Shown here: positions 27,536 through 37,407 of the stretch, one piece after another
Layout of the letters: each line of letters opens with the position of its first letter
Numbering within the stretch: position 1 is the first letter of the stretch
Source: Gleimia hominis
GTDB taxonomy: Bacteria; Actinomycetota; Actinomycetes; Actinomycetales; Actinomycetaceae
Reading direction: 5' to 3'
Assembly (NCBI RefSeq): GCF_032085515.1
Contig: NZ_JASXSX010000001.1
Location: forward strand, 992,001 to 1,056,000
DNA: 64,000 nucleotides
Translations under genes and position numbers: made by a program
Notes under the pieces: model-generated
Databases searched by the model: none
The model's input: the letters and a program-made list of their open reading frames with translations, nothing else
Told to the model about the DNA's origin: nothing

Positions 27536-28444
27536 CTAACCTTTCAAAGCGCCGTCGGTAATCCCGGAAATGAACTGGCGGGCACCAATGATGAACACCA
27601 AAATCAGGGGGACAACCGCGATCAGTGAAGAAGCCATCAACATGCCGTAATCCGTGCCGTGCGCAGACTTCAACTGGCTCAACGCCACCTGCAAAGTGAG
27701 CTTATGCGGATCATTGAGCACAATCAATGGCCACATAAAGTCGTTCCACGAACCAATGAACGTGAACATCCCCAAGAACGCTAACGCAGGTTTAATGGTG
27801 GGCAGGCACACGTGAATGTACTGGCGGAAAAACCCGCACCCATCCAGCCGCGCCGCTTCCAGAAGCTCAGTTGGGATCGCACTGGTGGCGTACTGGCGCA
27901 GCCAGAAAATCCCGAACGCGCCCGCGAGAGCCGGGAAAATCAGGGCCTTCAACTGGCTCACCCACCCGAGCTTACTGATCAGCAAGAACTGCGGGATAGT
28001 AGCCAACTGAGCGGGCAGCAGGAACGTGGCCATGATGATGCCAAACAGGAAGTTCCGCCCCGGGAACCGGTATTTCGCGAACGCGAATGCGGTGATGGAA
28101 GAGATGAACAAGCCCAGGAACGTCACGGTTAACGCAACGAACGTGGTGTTGAGCATCGCGCCCCAAATGTTGACCCTAGACATCACCGTCCCGAAGTTCT
28201 CCAAGAACTTTTCGCCCGGCAAAACCACGGGTGGGAACTTGAAAATCACCGATGACGGGTGCGTGGACAGCACTATCATCCAGTAGAAGGGGAACAAAGA
28301 GATTAGCGCGCCCACAATCAAGAACCCGTGCCGGGCAATCACGGAGGGCCGCGGTGGTTTGCGGCGTAAAGCGATTTCGCGTTCGGGCTGCCCGTCGCGC
28401 GCCTTGATTTTAAATATCTTAGGTTTGCGGGTCAAAAGAGCCAT
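27536..28444 (-). CDS. Carbohydrate ABC transporter permease (MalG/LacG-like)
   Basis: Inner-membrane subunit of a CUT1 sugar importer, 302 residues, six hydrophobic segments. The cytoplasmic EAA loop reads ELLEARLDGCGFFRQYIHVCLP (shown in parts: EAARLDG....IHVCLP), the docking site for the ATPase. The start overlaps the stop of the upstream permease (ATG shares bases at 28444). It lies between the other permease and the beta-galactosidase, 84 bases from the latter. No ATPase gene is present in the locus, so a shared MsmK/MsiK-type ATPase encoded elsewhere is expected; this is standard for CUT1 systems in actinobacteria. Confidence 0.93.
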   Translation of the reverse strand: MALLTRKPKIFKIKARDGQPEREIALRRKPPRPSVIARHGFLIVGALISLFPFYWMIVLSTHPSSVIFKFPPVVLPGEKFLENFGTVMSRVNIWGAMLNTTFVALTVTFLGLFISSITAFAFAKYRFPGRNFLFGIIMATFLLPAQLATIPQFLLISKLGWVSQLKALIFPALAGAFGIFWLRQYATSAIPTELLEAARLDGCGFFRQYIHVCLPTIKPALAFLGMFTFIGSWNDFMWPLIVLNDPHKLTLQVALSQLKSAHGTDYGMLMASSLIAVVPLILVFIIGARQFISGITDGALKG

Positions 28445-29418
28445 TACCGCACCTTATCCTTACGTTCCTTGGTGATAATCCAGTTGATAAACGAGAAGAA
28501 CATGACGATCACAAACACACCCCATGCGATCGCCGCGCCGTACCCGTACCGGTTTTCTTGGAAGGCAACCGAGAAGAAGTACAGCACCATCGTTAGACCC
28601 GAGTTCCCCACACCACCAGCAGATGCAGCGCCCGAAGACGTGGAAGAAGTTAGCACCTGCGCTTCCGTGAAGCTTTGCAGTGAACCAATCGTAGACATGA
28701 GGGTGATGAACAAGACGATGGGCCGCAACTGGGGGAGCGTGATGCGGAAGAAGGTTTGCCAACCGTTCGCGCCATCGAGTGCGGCCTGTTCGTACTGCGT
28801 TTTATCAATCGCCTGCAACCCCGCCAGAATCAGCAGGGCGTTATAACCCACGAACGCCCACGTGGTGAGTGCAGAAATTGCGATCTTAATGCCCCACTCG
28901 CTTTGCAACCAGGGGATGTTTGACATGCCTAGGGTGCGCACAAACGCGTTCGCTAAACCGAACTGGCTAGAGAAGATTGAACTGAAAAGAATCCCCATCG
29001 CCACCATCGAGGTGATGTTGGGAATCAAATAAATAACCCGATACGTGGTGGAAAACCGGATCACCGAGTTGAGCATCAACGCCAAAATCGTGGCGATCGT
29101 CAACGTCGGGACCGTGCCCATAACCCACAGTATCAACGTGTTGGCTAATGACTTGTAGAACAGCGGGTCGGAGACTAGGTACTTGAAGTTGGTTAACCCA
29201 ACAAAGTGAATCTCACCTAGCCCCGACCAGTCTGTAAACGCCAACACCATCGTAAAAAGAATGGGCATGGCGCCGAATACGGTGAAAAAGAAGAAGTAGG
29301 GAGAGACGGCTATGTATTGTGGTATCGCCTTAATCCATCTGGCTCGCTTCCGTTTTTTAGCTCTTTCATCGTATTCAGCTGTAGTGCCCTGTTTTTTACG
29401 TAATCGAGGCGATGCCAT
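28444..29418 (-). CDS. Carbohydrate ABC transporter permease (MalF/LacF-like)
   Basis: Partner permease of the same CUT1 importer, 324 residues. A basic cytosolic N-terminus (about 1-30, rich in Lys and Arg) precedes six hydrophobic segments; the EAA loop is YEQAALDGANGWQTFFRIT. It is translated from the same mRNA as the solute-binding lipoprotein (five bases separate the genes) and the second permease (overlap). A 25-residue Ser/Gly/Ala-rich stretch (TSSTSSGAASAGG) lies in the last periplasmic loop, which is unusual but in frame. Confidence 0.93.
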   Translation of the reverse strand: MASPRLRKKQGTTAEYDERAKKRKRARWIKAIPQYIAVSPYFFFFTVFGAMPILFTMVLAFTDWSGLGEIHFVGLTNFKYLVSDPLFYKSLANTLILWVMGTVPTLTIATILALMLNSVIRFSTTYRVIYLIPNITSMVAMGILFSSIFSSQFGLANAFVRTLGMSNIPWLQSEWGIKIAISALTTWAFVGYNALLILAGLQAIDKTQYEQAALDGANGWQTFFRITLPQLRPIVLFITLMSTIGSLQSFTEAQVLTSSTSSGAASAGGVGNSGLTMVLYFFSVAFQENRYGYGAAIAWGVFVIVMFFSFINWIITKERKDKVR

Positions 29419-29423
29419 ACCGT

Positions 29424-30731
29424 TTACCTAACCTTTAAACCAACTTGCTCGGCCATACGCTTAGACGCGGTAACCGCATCTTTCCACGCTTGGTCGCGAT
29501 CTTTACCGGAAGATTCCACGTTCTCCAGTTCCGCCGTGAACGGTGCAGACACGGTGTCGGAGTGCGCGTGTTTGAAAACAGGTTTCACCTCTTTCGCTGC
29601 GTCGCCGAACACTTCCGCTGCTTTCTGGCCGCCCAAGAACTCAACCGGGCCCGACACTTCCTCCATCTCGTATGAGGCGGGGGTGGAGGGGAAGTTCCCT
29701 TTATCTTGGTATTCGTAAGCCTGGTTCTTCGGGTTCAAAATGAACTTAATCAGTTCAAACGAGGCCTTCGGATCGTCCACGCCCTTCGGGATCGTGAGGA
29801 ACGAACCACCGTTGTTAGTGGGGCTGCCCGGGTGCTTGCACACGCGCCACTTACCTTTTGTCTCTGGCGCGTCCACCTGCAGGTCCGCGAGGTGCCAGGA
29901 GGCCCCGAAGTCTGCGGGGAGCCGGCCATCGTTCACAGCTGCCGCTGTGTCCGCCGTGTCTGCCTGCAGTTTCGCAACAATCCCCGCGTCGAGGGCCTTC
30001 AAGCTCTCGTCCCACGCGTGGCGTACGTGCTCCTGGTCGCCAATGTAGTTGTCATCCTCGTCGATGAAGTCTTTACCAGACTGCGCACGGATGGTACCGA
30101 ACATGCCCGAGCAGTTACGGATCAAGAACGTGTTCTCTCGCTTGCTCTTCAGCTCTTTGCCCAGTTCAATGAACGCGTCCCACTCGTGGATGGCCTTCGC
30201 CAGCTCATCGGGCTCTGACGGCAGGCCCGCTTCTTCCATCACGTCGTTACGGTAGAACAAGACGGTGGGGCCAATGTCGATTGGGATCCCGATTTGTTTA
30301 CCGTCGTGCGTGGTGGCCTCATCCCATTTCCACTCGAGGTACTGGTCTTTGATGTCTTTGGCACCGAGCTCGTTTAGGTCTTCGAAGTACTTATCTTGGG
30401 TTAGGAAGAAGGGGAGGTCTTGGCCCTTAACCCCAGTGACATCGGGAAGTCCCGACGCAGCGGTGAACGCTGTGGTTAGTTTCTGTTTGAAGTCCCCGCC
30501 AATAACATTTTGGCTCAGGTCATACTGTTTTAGATTTGTCTTAACTTCCTCCAGCAGCTTCTCACCAAAACCCTCTGGCCATGTCCACAGGGTCATTTTC
30601 TTAGTTTCGCCGTCGCCGCCTTTTTTAGATCCAGATGAGGCCTCGGTTGAACAACCGTTTAAACCTACTAGTCCAAATAGGCCTAGCCCCAATACGCCCG
30701 ATTTCAACAACGATCGTCGTGTTAACTGCAT
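29424..30731 (-). CDS. Sugar ABC transporter substrate-binding lipoprotein
   Basis: Extracellular solute-binding protein (SBP_bac_1, CUT1 class), 435 residues. The N-terminus has both a twin-arginine-like TRRSLLKSG and a lipobox LVGLNGC with Cys27, so it is lipid-anchored and possibly Tat-exported. Class features include WPEGFGEKLLEEV early and SFELIKFIL near residue 340. It heads the minus-strand operon with two permeases and beta-galactosidase, which suggests a beta-galactoside or galactose-containing glycan ligand (inference). Divergent from the DeoR-type regulator, with the shared 100-146 base control region between. Confidence 0.93.
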   Translation of the reverse strand: MQLTRRSLLKSGVLGLGLFGLVGLNGCSTEASSGSKKGGDGETKKMTLWTWPEGFGEKLLEEVKTNLKQYDLSQNVIGGDFKQKLTTAFTAASGLPDVTGVKGQDLPFFLTQDKYFEDLNELGAKDIKDQYLEWKWDEATTHDGKQIGIPIDIGPTVLFYRNDVMEEAGLPSEPDELAKAIHEWDAFIELGKELKSKRENTFLIRNCSGMFGTIRAQSGKDFIDEDDNYIGDQEHVRHAWDESLKALDAGIVAKLQADTADTAAAVNDGRLPADFGASWHLADLQVDAPETKGKWRVCKHPGSPTNNGGSFLTIPKGVDDPKASFELIKFILNPKNQAYEYQDKGNFPSTPASYEMEEVSGPVEFLGGQKAAEVFGDAAKEVKPVFKHAHSDTVSAPFTAELENVESSGKDRDQAWKDAVTASKRMAEQVGLKVR

Positions 30732-30830
30732 CCTTAACTCCTTTATGAAAAGAAACCTCGAGTGAAGGTGTTCGTGATGTTTACCACGTCATTTGGAGAG
30801 TAACACGGTTTGCTCATTTATGGAACCATT

Positions 30831-30858
30831 TGAACGTATTGCTCGAAAATGAACGATT
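30831..30858. promoter_or_regulatory. Candidate operator: two TGAACG half-sites upstream of the DeoR gene
   Basis: Direct repeat TGAACGTATT (30831-30840) and TGAACGATT (30850-30858), 19 bases apart, between the divergent sugar-transport operon and the regulator gene. The second half-site recurs exactly at 41344-41352 before the PfkB gene. Spacing and position suit a DeoR-family regulator; unproven. Confidence 0.35.
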
Positions 30859-30877
30859 GTCCATGTATTATGTTTAT

Positions 30878-31642
30878 ATGCTTAAAGTGGAGCGCCAGGC
30901 AGCAATCGTTGATTTACTGCGGGTAAAGGGTAGTTTGTCGGTTTCCCAAATAGTTGATGAGTTAGAGGTGAGCCCCTCGACGGCCCGCCGTGACTTGATT
31001 GACTTGCAGGAATCTGGGCGAGTTGGGCGCACTTGGGGTGGGGCTAGATTAATTGACCAGGTCGACGACCCTTTTGAGGAAGCGCTGGAACGGCAAACCG
31101 CAGCTAAACAATCGATAGGAACAGCGGCGGCAGAACTGGTGCCCGATGGTGCGGCCGTGTACATCGACGTGGGCACCACTTGTTATAACGTGGCTGCATC
31201 ATTGGTGCGCCGCAACGTAGTTGTAGTAACCGCGTCGCTTCCAACATTTGAGATGCTGCGTAAACAATCGCGCCCAGACAGCCCCCGCATCTGCCTGGTG
31301 GGCGGGGAATGGTCCGAACGCTACATGTGCTTTTCCGGTAACGACGTCGTGTCCGTACTAGAGCGCCGCTCGATCGATATCGCGTTCATCGGCTGCTCCG
31401 GCATCGACCTGGGCGGGCGGGTGCGCGACAACTCGTCCTCACAAACCACTATTAAACAAGCAGTCCTCGCCGCGTCGGCACGCAGCTACGTACTGGCGGA
31501 CGCACGCAAATTTCCAGGGAAAGGAGCTTATATTCCATTCGCAGTTTCTGACACTGCGGGCATCATCACCGACGTCGACGTTCTTCCCCCAACTGTTAAA
31601 GAACTGCGCGTCAAAAACAGAATTGAGGTTATTAACGTATGA
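30878..31642 (+). CDS. DeoR-family transcriptional regulator
   Basis: Sugar-phosphate-responsive repressor, 254 residues. The DeoR winged helix is at the N-terminus (RQAAIVDLLRVKGSLSVSQI, then VSPSTARRDLIDLQESG); the effector domain (about 75-235) has the isomerase-like fold signature IDVGTTCYNVAASL and the GCSGIDLGG...  DNSSSQTTIKQ segment, with YVLADARKF near the end. I start at ATG 30878; ATG 30863 and a TTG at 30830 would add 5 or 16 residues. No Shine-Dalgarno is present. It overlaps the GH4 gene by four bases (ATGA), and probably controls the whole glycan locus, including the divergent transport operon. Confidence 0.92.
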   Translation: MLKVERQAAIVDLLRVKGSLSVSQIVDELEVSPSTARRDLIDLQESGRVGRTWGGARLIDQVDDPFEEALERQTAAKQSIGTAAAELVPDGAAVYIDVGTTCYNVAASLVRRNVVVVTASLPTFEMLRKQSRPDSPRICLVGGEWSERYMCFSGNDVVSVLERRSIDIAFIGCSGIDLGGRVRDNSSSQTTIKQAVLAASARSYVLADARKFPGKGAYIPFAVSDTAGIITDVDVLPPTVKELRVKNRIEVINV

Positions 31643-33030
31643 TTTTGACGATTCTAGGCGGCGGGGGCTTCCGCGTACCTCTGGTCTATCAAGCGATCTT
31701 AAAAGACACCTCGGACGAGCGCGTTACTGAACTGCGTTTGTACGACATTGACGAATCTCGACTCCAAACCATCTACCGAGTCCTCACTGAACTGAACGAA
31801 ACCGCTGACTACCATCCGCGTATCGTGGCCACGACGGACCTGGTTGAAGCGATCGCGGGCGCGGACTTCATCTTCTCTGCAATCCGCGTGGGCGGCACCC
31901 AGGGACGGGCGCTGGACGAAGTCATTTCCCTTAAACACGGCGTTATCGGCCAAGAAACCGTTGGGGCAGGCGGGATTTCGTACGCGCTTCGGGGGATTCC
32001 TGAGGTGGTGGCAATCGCTTTACAGGTTAAGAAACACGCTCCGAACGCATGGGTCATCAACTTCACGAACCCCGCGGGCATCATGTCCGAAGTGATGCAG
32101 CGCTACATCCCCGGCCGTATCGTCGGAATCTGCGACTCCCCGGTGGGGCTGGCCCGCCGGATCCTCACCGCCCTGCAGCGCGCCCAACTCCTTCCGCAGG
32201 ACCTACCTACAAACGTGCCTGGCAACAAACGCGTGCACGTGGAATACGCAGGGCTTAACCACCTCGGGTGGATCACAAAACTCCTGGTAGATGGGCAAGA
32301 CGTAATCCCTGTTTTACTGCAACGCCCAGACCTCATTGAATCCTTCGAAGAAGGCCGCCTATTTGGCGCAAACCTAGTGCAAAGCCTGGGGAGTGTACCC
32401 AACGAGTACCTGCACTACTACTATTACCCGCGCGAGAACCTCCAGACCGATCAAAAATCGGACCACACGCGCGGCCGGTACCTAGAAGAACAACAAAACC
32501 GGTTCTACACGCAAGCCGAATCAACCGAAACGGGTGTGTTTAACCTGTGGGAACGCACGCGGCTGGAGCGCGAACAAACCTACATGGCGACGAACCGGGA
32601 GGCGACCGGTAACTTTGAACGCGACACGCAAGATTTGGAAAGCGGGGGGTACGACAAGATTGCGCTCGCCATCATGCACGCGATCGCGAACGACGTGCCG
32701 GCGGAACTGATATTAAACGTTGCGAACCAAGGAGTCATTAAAGAACTGGATGATTCCGCGGTTGTGGAAATCCCCTGCCGGGTGGATGGGCGCGGAATCC
32801 ACCTGCCCGAAACCGCTCACCTACCAGACCACGCACGCGGCCTGGTGGTGAACGCGAAGTACGTGGAGCGAGAAACGATTCTGGCGGCGCTGGACCACTC
32901 GCGTGCCGACGCGATCTTGGCGCTCGCACACCACCCTCTGGTGGATTCCTTTAACGTAGCCACGCAGCTGCTAGACGATTTAGTAGACCACTTTGAAGCC
33001 TTGCAACCGTTAGGAAAACACGATGTTTGA
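31639..33030 (+). CDS. GH4 family 6-phospho-beta-glucosidase-like enzyme
   Basis: NAD- and Mn-dependent glycosidase of family GH4, 463 residues. N-terminal Rossmann loop GGGGFRVPLVYQ; NAD/Mn-site segments INFTNPAGIMSE and GICDSPVGLARR (metal-binding Cys), and GLNHLGW (metal-binding His). The C-S/P pattern resembles the 6-phospho-beta-glucosidase branch rather than alpha-glucosidases or galacturonases. It overlaps the DeoR gene upstream and the GH38 gene downstream (8 bases). No PTS gene is in the locus, so the phosphorylated substrate would have to come from a kinase such as the PfkB protein at 41.4 kb, or the enzyme may act on a non-phosphorylated sugar. Confidence 0.9.
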   Translation: MILTILGGGGFRVPLVYQAILKDTSDERVTELRLYDIDESRLQTIYRVLTELNETADYHPRIVATTDLVEAIAGADFIFSAIRVGGTQGRALDEVISLKHGVIGQETVGAGGISYALRGIPEVVAIALQVKKHAPNAWVINFTNPAGIMSEVMQRYIPGRIVGICDSPVGLARRILTALQRAQLLPQDLPTNVPGNKRVHVEYAGLNHLGWITKLLVDGQDVIPVLLQRPDLIESFEEGRLFGANLVQSLGSVPNEYLHYYYYPRENLQTDQKSDHTRGRYLEEQQNRFYTQAESTETGVFNLWERTRLEREQTYMATNREATGNFERDTQDLESGGYDKIALAIMHAIANDVPAELILNVANQGVIKELDDSAVVEIPCRVDGRGIHLPETAHLPDHARGLVVNAKYVERETILAALDHSRADAILALAHHPLVDSFNVATQLLDDLVDHFEALQPLGKHDV

Positions 33031-36000
33031 TGATCGCAACCTGGTGGAAGAGCGCATATCCGACCTTGTGGAACGGCTAGAACGCGCATCCACCCGGACA
33101 GTGACCACCGCTACCTCGGGCGCGTGGCGGGCACCGGGGGAACCGGTTGATTTCCGCACCGCCACCGTGCAAACTTACGAACCGTTTGCGGCGGGCACGC
33201 CGTGGGGGCCGGCGTGGAGCACCTGGTGGCTTGAGATTCGCGGTCAGGTACCTGCCGAGTATGCGCACGCGGACCTGGAGTTGAAAATCGATTTAGGGTT
33301 TGAGGGTGACTGGCCGGGCAACCAGTCCGAAGGCATGGTCTACACCCGGCAAGGCACGCCTTTGAAAGCGATTAACCCGATGAACAACGAGGTGGCGCTA
33401 AACCACGGCCACTTCGCCAGCCAACCTGACACGCAGATATTAGACGGGGAAGGCCGGTTCCACGTGTTCGTTGAGGCCGGATGCAACCCGAACATGGGTG
33501 GGTTCATGAACCACCCGTCCGCGCAGGGGGATTTACGGACCCGCACGGAGGAGAACCTGTGGGTTTTTAAGGGCGCGGAAGTTATTGTGCGCGACCAGGA
33601 CGTGTGGGGTTTGCAGCTCGACATGGAGGTGCTGAATGACCTCATGCGGCAACTACCAGTGGATTCCACGCGGCGGGCGGTGATTTTGCGGCAACTGGAG
33701 CGGGCGGCGAACACGCTCGAAGCCGGGCCCCTGGAACGAACGGCGAGTGAAGCGCGGCAGGTGTTGGCGCCGGTAATTGATTCTGGGGTTGGTGGTTCGG
33801 CGCAGCAGATGACTGCGGTGGGGCATGCGCATATCGACTCGGCGTGGTTGTGGCCGATTAGGGAAACCCGGCGCAAAGTGGTGCGCACCTACTCGAATGT
33901 GACGGCGCTGGCACAGCAGTATCCGGACATGCGTTTTGCCTGCACCTCCGCGCAGCACTACGAATGGCTGCGACAAGACAGCCCCGAGGTATACGCGCGT
34001 GTCAAAGACATGATTGCGCGCGGGCAGTGGGAAGTGGTTGGTGGCATGTGGGTTGAACCCGACGCCAACCTGCCCAGCGGGGAAGCCCTGGTGCGGCAAC
34101 TGACAGTGGGGTTGAAGTGGTTCCAGGACCACCTGGGGGTGCGGCCACGCTGCTTGTGGCTTCCGGATTCGTTTGGGTATAACGGTGCGTTGCCTCAGAT
34201 TGCCAAGCTTGCGGGCATGCAGTACTTCTTCACCCAGAAGCTGAACTGGAATCAGACCAACACGATGCCGCACCACACGTTCTGGTGGGAAGGCATTGAC
34301 GGCACGCGTATTTTTACGCACTTCCCACCCGTGGACTGCTACGACTCAATCGTTAGCCCTAAAGAAGTGCGGTTCGCAGAAAAGAACTTTAAGGAAAAAG
34401 GCCTCACCCCTTATTCACTCCTGCCGTACGGGTACGGAGATGGTGGAGGCGGCCCCACCCGGGAGATGGTTGAGCGGGTGCGCCGGCTGTCGAACTGTGA
34501 GGGTGCGCCCGCAGTGAGATCCGGTGGGGTGGAAGAGTTCTTTGACCGCGCCCGCGCGGACTATCCGGATGCACCCGTGTGGTCGGGAGAAATGTACTTG
34601 GAGTTCCACCGCGGCGTATACACTTCTGCGCACCGGTTGAAGCAGGGGAACCGGCGGGTTGAAGCCGCCATGTTTGAGCTCGAATGGTTAGCCACCGCGG
34701 CGAGCCAGCTGGGGAACACTGAAGATTCACGCTTGTCTTCGCATGAGGGAGACAAGTACCCTCAGGTGGAAAACAAGCACTCGCAAGTGGAAACCAAGTA
34801 CCCTCATGCGGAATTGACGGGGCTATGGGAACGAATGCTGCTGCTACAGTTCCACGACATTTTGCCGGGAACGGGAATCGCGTGGGTAAATCAGGACGCG
34901 CAGGCGGAATACGCGCAGCTAGCAGATGATATTGAGGGCATGCGCGGCCAACTAATACGGCAACTGGACCACGCCGCGCAGGCGCAGGCGGGGGAGCATG
35001 AAGCGCTCACTGTGCTTAACGCCGCGCCCATTGATCGCACAGAAGTGATCGAGATGGCGGGTGAACTAGCGCTGGTGGACGTGCCAAGCATGAGCGCGAC
35101 CCCGCTAGAAGAAGCGGTGCGCGAACCAGAAAACACCGTGACGCTAGAACACGCTGCCACGCGCGGTAAACGCGAGCGGGCAGACTCGGAATTGGCTAAA
35201 CAAGCCCGGCCGGCTGAGCCGGCCGCTTCAAAAGTAGGTAAACAAACCCAACTAGTTACGCAAGTGGATGCGGTTAAGCATGCAGACTCCAAAGTGGAAT
35301 CCGGGTACGTGCTCGACAACGGCAAGGTCCGCGTGACCATAAGTGCGGACGGGCTGATCACGGGGCTGCGTGACTTGGTGGCGGGTCGGGACGTGCTGGT
35401 CGACGGGGCAGTAGCGAACCTGCTGCGCCTGCACCCGGACAATCCAAGTTGTTTTGACGCGTGGGAACTGCAGCACCACTACCGTGCCAGCCACGAAGAC
35501 GTCACCGCAGTGGAATCAATCGAAACACATGCGGAACCTTTGCGTGCAAGCATCACGGTTACCCGCCGGCACGGCGATTCCACGTTTGTGCAGACAATCA
35601 GTTTGGATGCGGATGCCACTCACGTTGATTTCGCGTTGGACGTCGACTGGCACGAGCGGGCGAAAGTGCTGAAAGTACTATTCCCACTAGATATCGCCGC
35701 CACCGACGTGAAAGACGAGATCCCATTCGGATGGATCAGCCGCCCAATGCAGACGAACACGCCGTGGGACTTCGCGCGGTTCGAAACCAGTGGGCAGCGC
35801 TGGATGCTTCTGGATGAACCCGGGTACGCAGTGGCGCTTGCCAACGACTCTACGTACGGCCACGACGTCCGCCACCTAACCGCGGCCGGTGCTCGGCGGG
35901 CTGGGGTGTGCGTGGGGCTTACCGCGTTGCGCTCGGCTCAAGCGCCGGACCCGCATGTGGACGAGGGGCAACAAAGCCTGCGTTACCGCCTGCAAGTGGG

Positions 36001-36394
36001 CTCTGACGTGCGCAAGGCAACTGAACTGGGGATCGGCTTAAACCAGCCGATCCGAACCCGTACCGCGAAAGTAAACGCAACGTCGCTGGTGTCACTCAAC
36101 GCCGCCTCAACGCATGCGCACGCCGTGATTGACTCGGTTAAACGCGCGGACGACGCATCTGGCGACCTGATTGTCCGCCTGCACGAAAACGCGGGGACGC
36201 GCAGCGAAGTCGCCCTGACCCTGGGGGTACCAGCCGCAAACCTGCGGGAAGTAGACCTGTGCGAAGATCCACTGGCAGCTGACAGTGAGTTCGCATCCAC
36301 ACAGCAACTTCCAACCGAACTGCGGGCCGGGCAGCCGCTCACCCTCAAACTACGACCCTTCCAAATCTTGACCCTAAGGATGGTGACCCAATGA
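33023..36394 (+). CDS. Alpha-mannosidase, GH38 family
   Basis: Large retaining alpha-mannosidase (1,123 residues) that removes alpha-linked mannose. N-terminal accessory domain to about 255, then the catalytic domain with the zinc motif GHAHIDSAWLWP near 266-277 and the nucleophile Asp in LWLPDSFGYNGALPQ near 381, followed by further metal/substrate residues in FHDILPGTGI. There is no signal peptide, so it is cytosolic. Two hydrophilic inserts occur: about 574-592 (a repeated KYPQVE-type unit) and about 700-750 (Glu/Ala/Lys-rich). The start overlaps GH4 and the stop overlaps the next gene (ATGA), so the mannosidase is co-expressed with both. Confidence 0.95.
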   Translation: MFDDRNLVEERISDLVERLERASTRTVTTATSGAWRAPGEPVDFRTATVQTYEPFAAGTPWGPAWSTWWLEIRGQVPAEYAHADLELKIDLGFEGDWPGNQSEGMVYTRQGTPLKAINPMNNEVALNHGHFASQPDTQILDGEGRFHVFVEAGCNPNMGGFMNHPSAQGDLRTRTEENLWVFKGAEVIVRDQDVWGLQLDMEVLNDLMRQLPVDSTRRAVILRQLERAANTLEAGPLERTASEARQVLAPVIDSGVGGSAQQMTAVGHAHIDSAWLWPIRETRRKVVRTYSNVTALAQQYPDMRFACTSAQHYEWLRQDSPEVYARVKDMIARGQWEVVGGMWVEPDANLPSGEALVRQLTVGLKWFQDHLGVRPRCLWLPDSFGYNGALPQIAKLAGMQYFFTQKLNWNQTNTMPHHTFWWEGIDGTRIFTHFPPVDCYDSIVSPKEVRFAEKNFKEKGLTPYSLLPYGYGDGGGGPTREMVERVRRLSNCEGAPAVRSGGVEEFFDRARADYPDAPVWSGEMYLEFHRGVYTSAHRLKQGNRRVEAAMFELEWLATAASQLGNTEDSRLSSHEGDKYPQVENKHSQVETKYPHAELTGLWERMLLLQFHDILPGTGIAWVNQDAQAEYAQLADDIEGMRGQLIRQLDHAAQAQAGEHEALTVLNAAPIDRTEVIEMAGELALVDVPSMSATPLEEAVREPENTVTLEHAATRGKRERADSELAKQARPAEPAASKVGKQTQLVTQVDAVKHADSKVESGYVLDNGKVRVTISADGLITGLRDLVAGRDVLVDGAVANLLRLHPDNPSCFDAWELQHHYRASHEDVTAVESIETHAEPLRASITVTRRHGDSTFVQTISLDADATHVDFALDVDWHERAKVLKVLFPLDIAATDVKDEIPFGWISRPMQTNTPWDFARFETSGQRWMLLDEPGYAVALANDSTYGHDVRHLTAAGARRAGVCVGLTALRSAQAPDPHVDEGQQSLRYRLQVGSDVRKATELGIGLNQPIRTRTAKVNATSLVSLNAASTHAHAVIDSVKRADDASGDLIVRLHENAGTRSEVALTLGVPAANLREVDLCEDPLAADSEFASTQQLPTELRAGQPLTLKLRPFQILTLRMVTQ

Positions 36395-37407
36395 AACTGC
36401 TTTTAATCTGTCTTGATGGCGTGCGTGCAGACTACGCGCTGCCGGACTTTATGGAAGAAAACCCGCTTTTCAAAACCCCAGACCACCCTGCGGACCCGCG
36501 TTTTTCCAGTGGCGGCAAAGACCACACGCTCCCACCGCAAGAGCGGCCTAAAAACCTGGCGCGCACCCTGAATCGGCTCGGTCGGGGCGATGAGCATTCC
36601 GAAGGGAAAGTGATTCCCATGTGGATGACTCCACCCACGGATTCCGGGCCCGGCTGGTCCACGATCATCACCGGGGCAACGCACGAGGAATGCAACGTGT
36701 GGTGGAATGAGTTCGTTGGCCACGAGCTAGCGAAAACCCCTGATATTCTTTCGCGCGTTTTCTTCGCCAACCCGAAAGCCCGCACCCTGGCGGCGTGCAC
36801 GTGGGATGCGTTCACCGTCGGATCTGGGCCTGGACCCATGGTTCACCAGCGCGTGGACCAGCAGCGAACAGGCCAGCACAAAGTGTTCCACCCGGACGTT
36901 TCAAACGGCGTGCCAGCTGCGGACGCGTCCGTTATCCAGTGGGCCACTTGGCATTTATTACATGAGGGTCCAGACGCGGCCGTGGTCTATCTGGAGGGGG
37001 TGGACGCGGCGGGGCATGCGCACGGCGCGGAGTCTGAACAGTACCGCGACGCCATCTCTCAGGTGGATGAGTGGGTGCGGTACCTCATTAAAGCCGTTGC
37101 GGAACGCTACGAGCAGTTGGGCGAAGAATGGCTGGTGGCAGTCACCACGGACCACGGGCATAAACCAGAAGGTGGGCACGGTGAAGATGAAGTGGAGGTG
37201 CGCCGCAGCTTCCTCATCACCCACATGATTGGCGGTAAGCTTCCGCAAGTTATTCGCGATAAAGAGGTTCTTCATTCCCATGAGGTCATGTGGTTGCTCC
37301 TTGACGCGATGGGCGTTAAAAACGGTAGTTATGACGCCCCCGGGGTAGGCGAGCTACAGGATATTGAAACCGTGGGCCCCACCCGGAACCTCGACTTCGA
37401 ATGGTGA
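36391..37407 (+). CDS. Alkaline-phosphatase-fold phosphodiesterase/nucleotide pyrophosphatase-like protein
   Basis: Type I phosphodiesterase/nucleotide pyrophosphatase-like enzyme of 338 residues. N-terminal metal Asp in LLICLDGVRADYA; the nucleophile region is GPGWSTIITGATHEE (Ser/Thr); later metal ligands are in LEGVDAAGHAHG and TTDHGHKPEGGHGED. No signal peptide, so it is cytosolic. Its place directly after the mannosidase (ATGA overlap) suggests removal of phosphate or phosphodiester groups from glycans or sugar nucleotides, perhaps mannose-phosphate decorations; this is an inference. The last codons and stop are repeated downstream in a 35-bp tandem array. Confidence 0.85.
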   Translation: MKLLLICLDGVRADYALPDFMEENPLFKTPDHPADPRFSSGGKDHTLPPQERPKNLARTLNRLGRGDEHSEGKVIPMWMTPPTDSGPGWSTIITGATHEECNVWWNEFVGHELAKTPDILSRVFFANPKARTLAACTWDAFTVGSGPGPMVHQRVDQQRTGQHKVFHPDVSNGVPAADASVIQWATWHLLHEGPDAAVVYLEGVDAAGHAHGAESEQYRDAISQVDEWVRYLIKAVAERYEQLGEEWLVAVTTDHGHKPEGGHGEDEVEVRRSFLITHMIGGKLPQVIRDKEVLHSHEVMWLLLDAMGVKNGSYDAPGVGELQDIETVGPTRNLDFEW

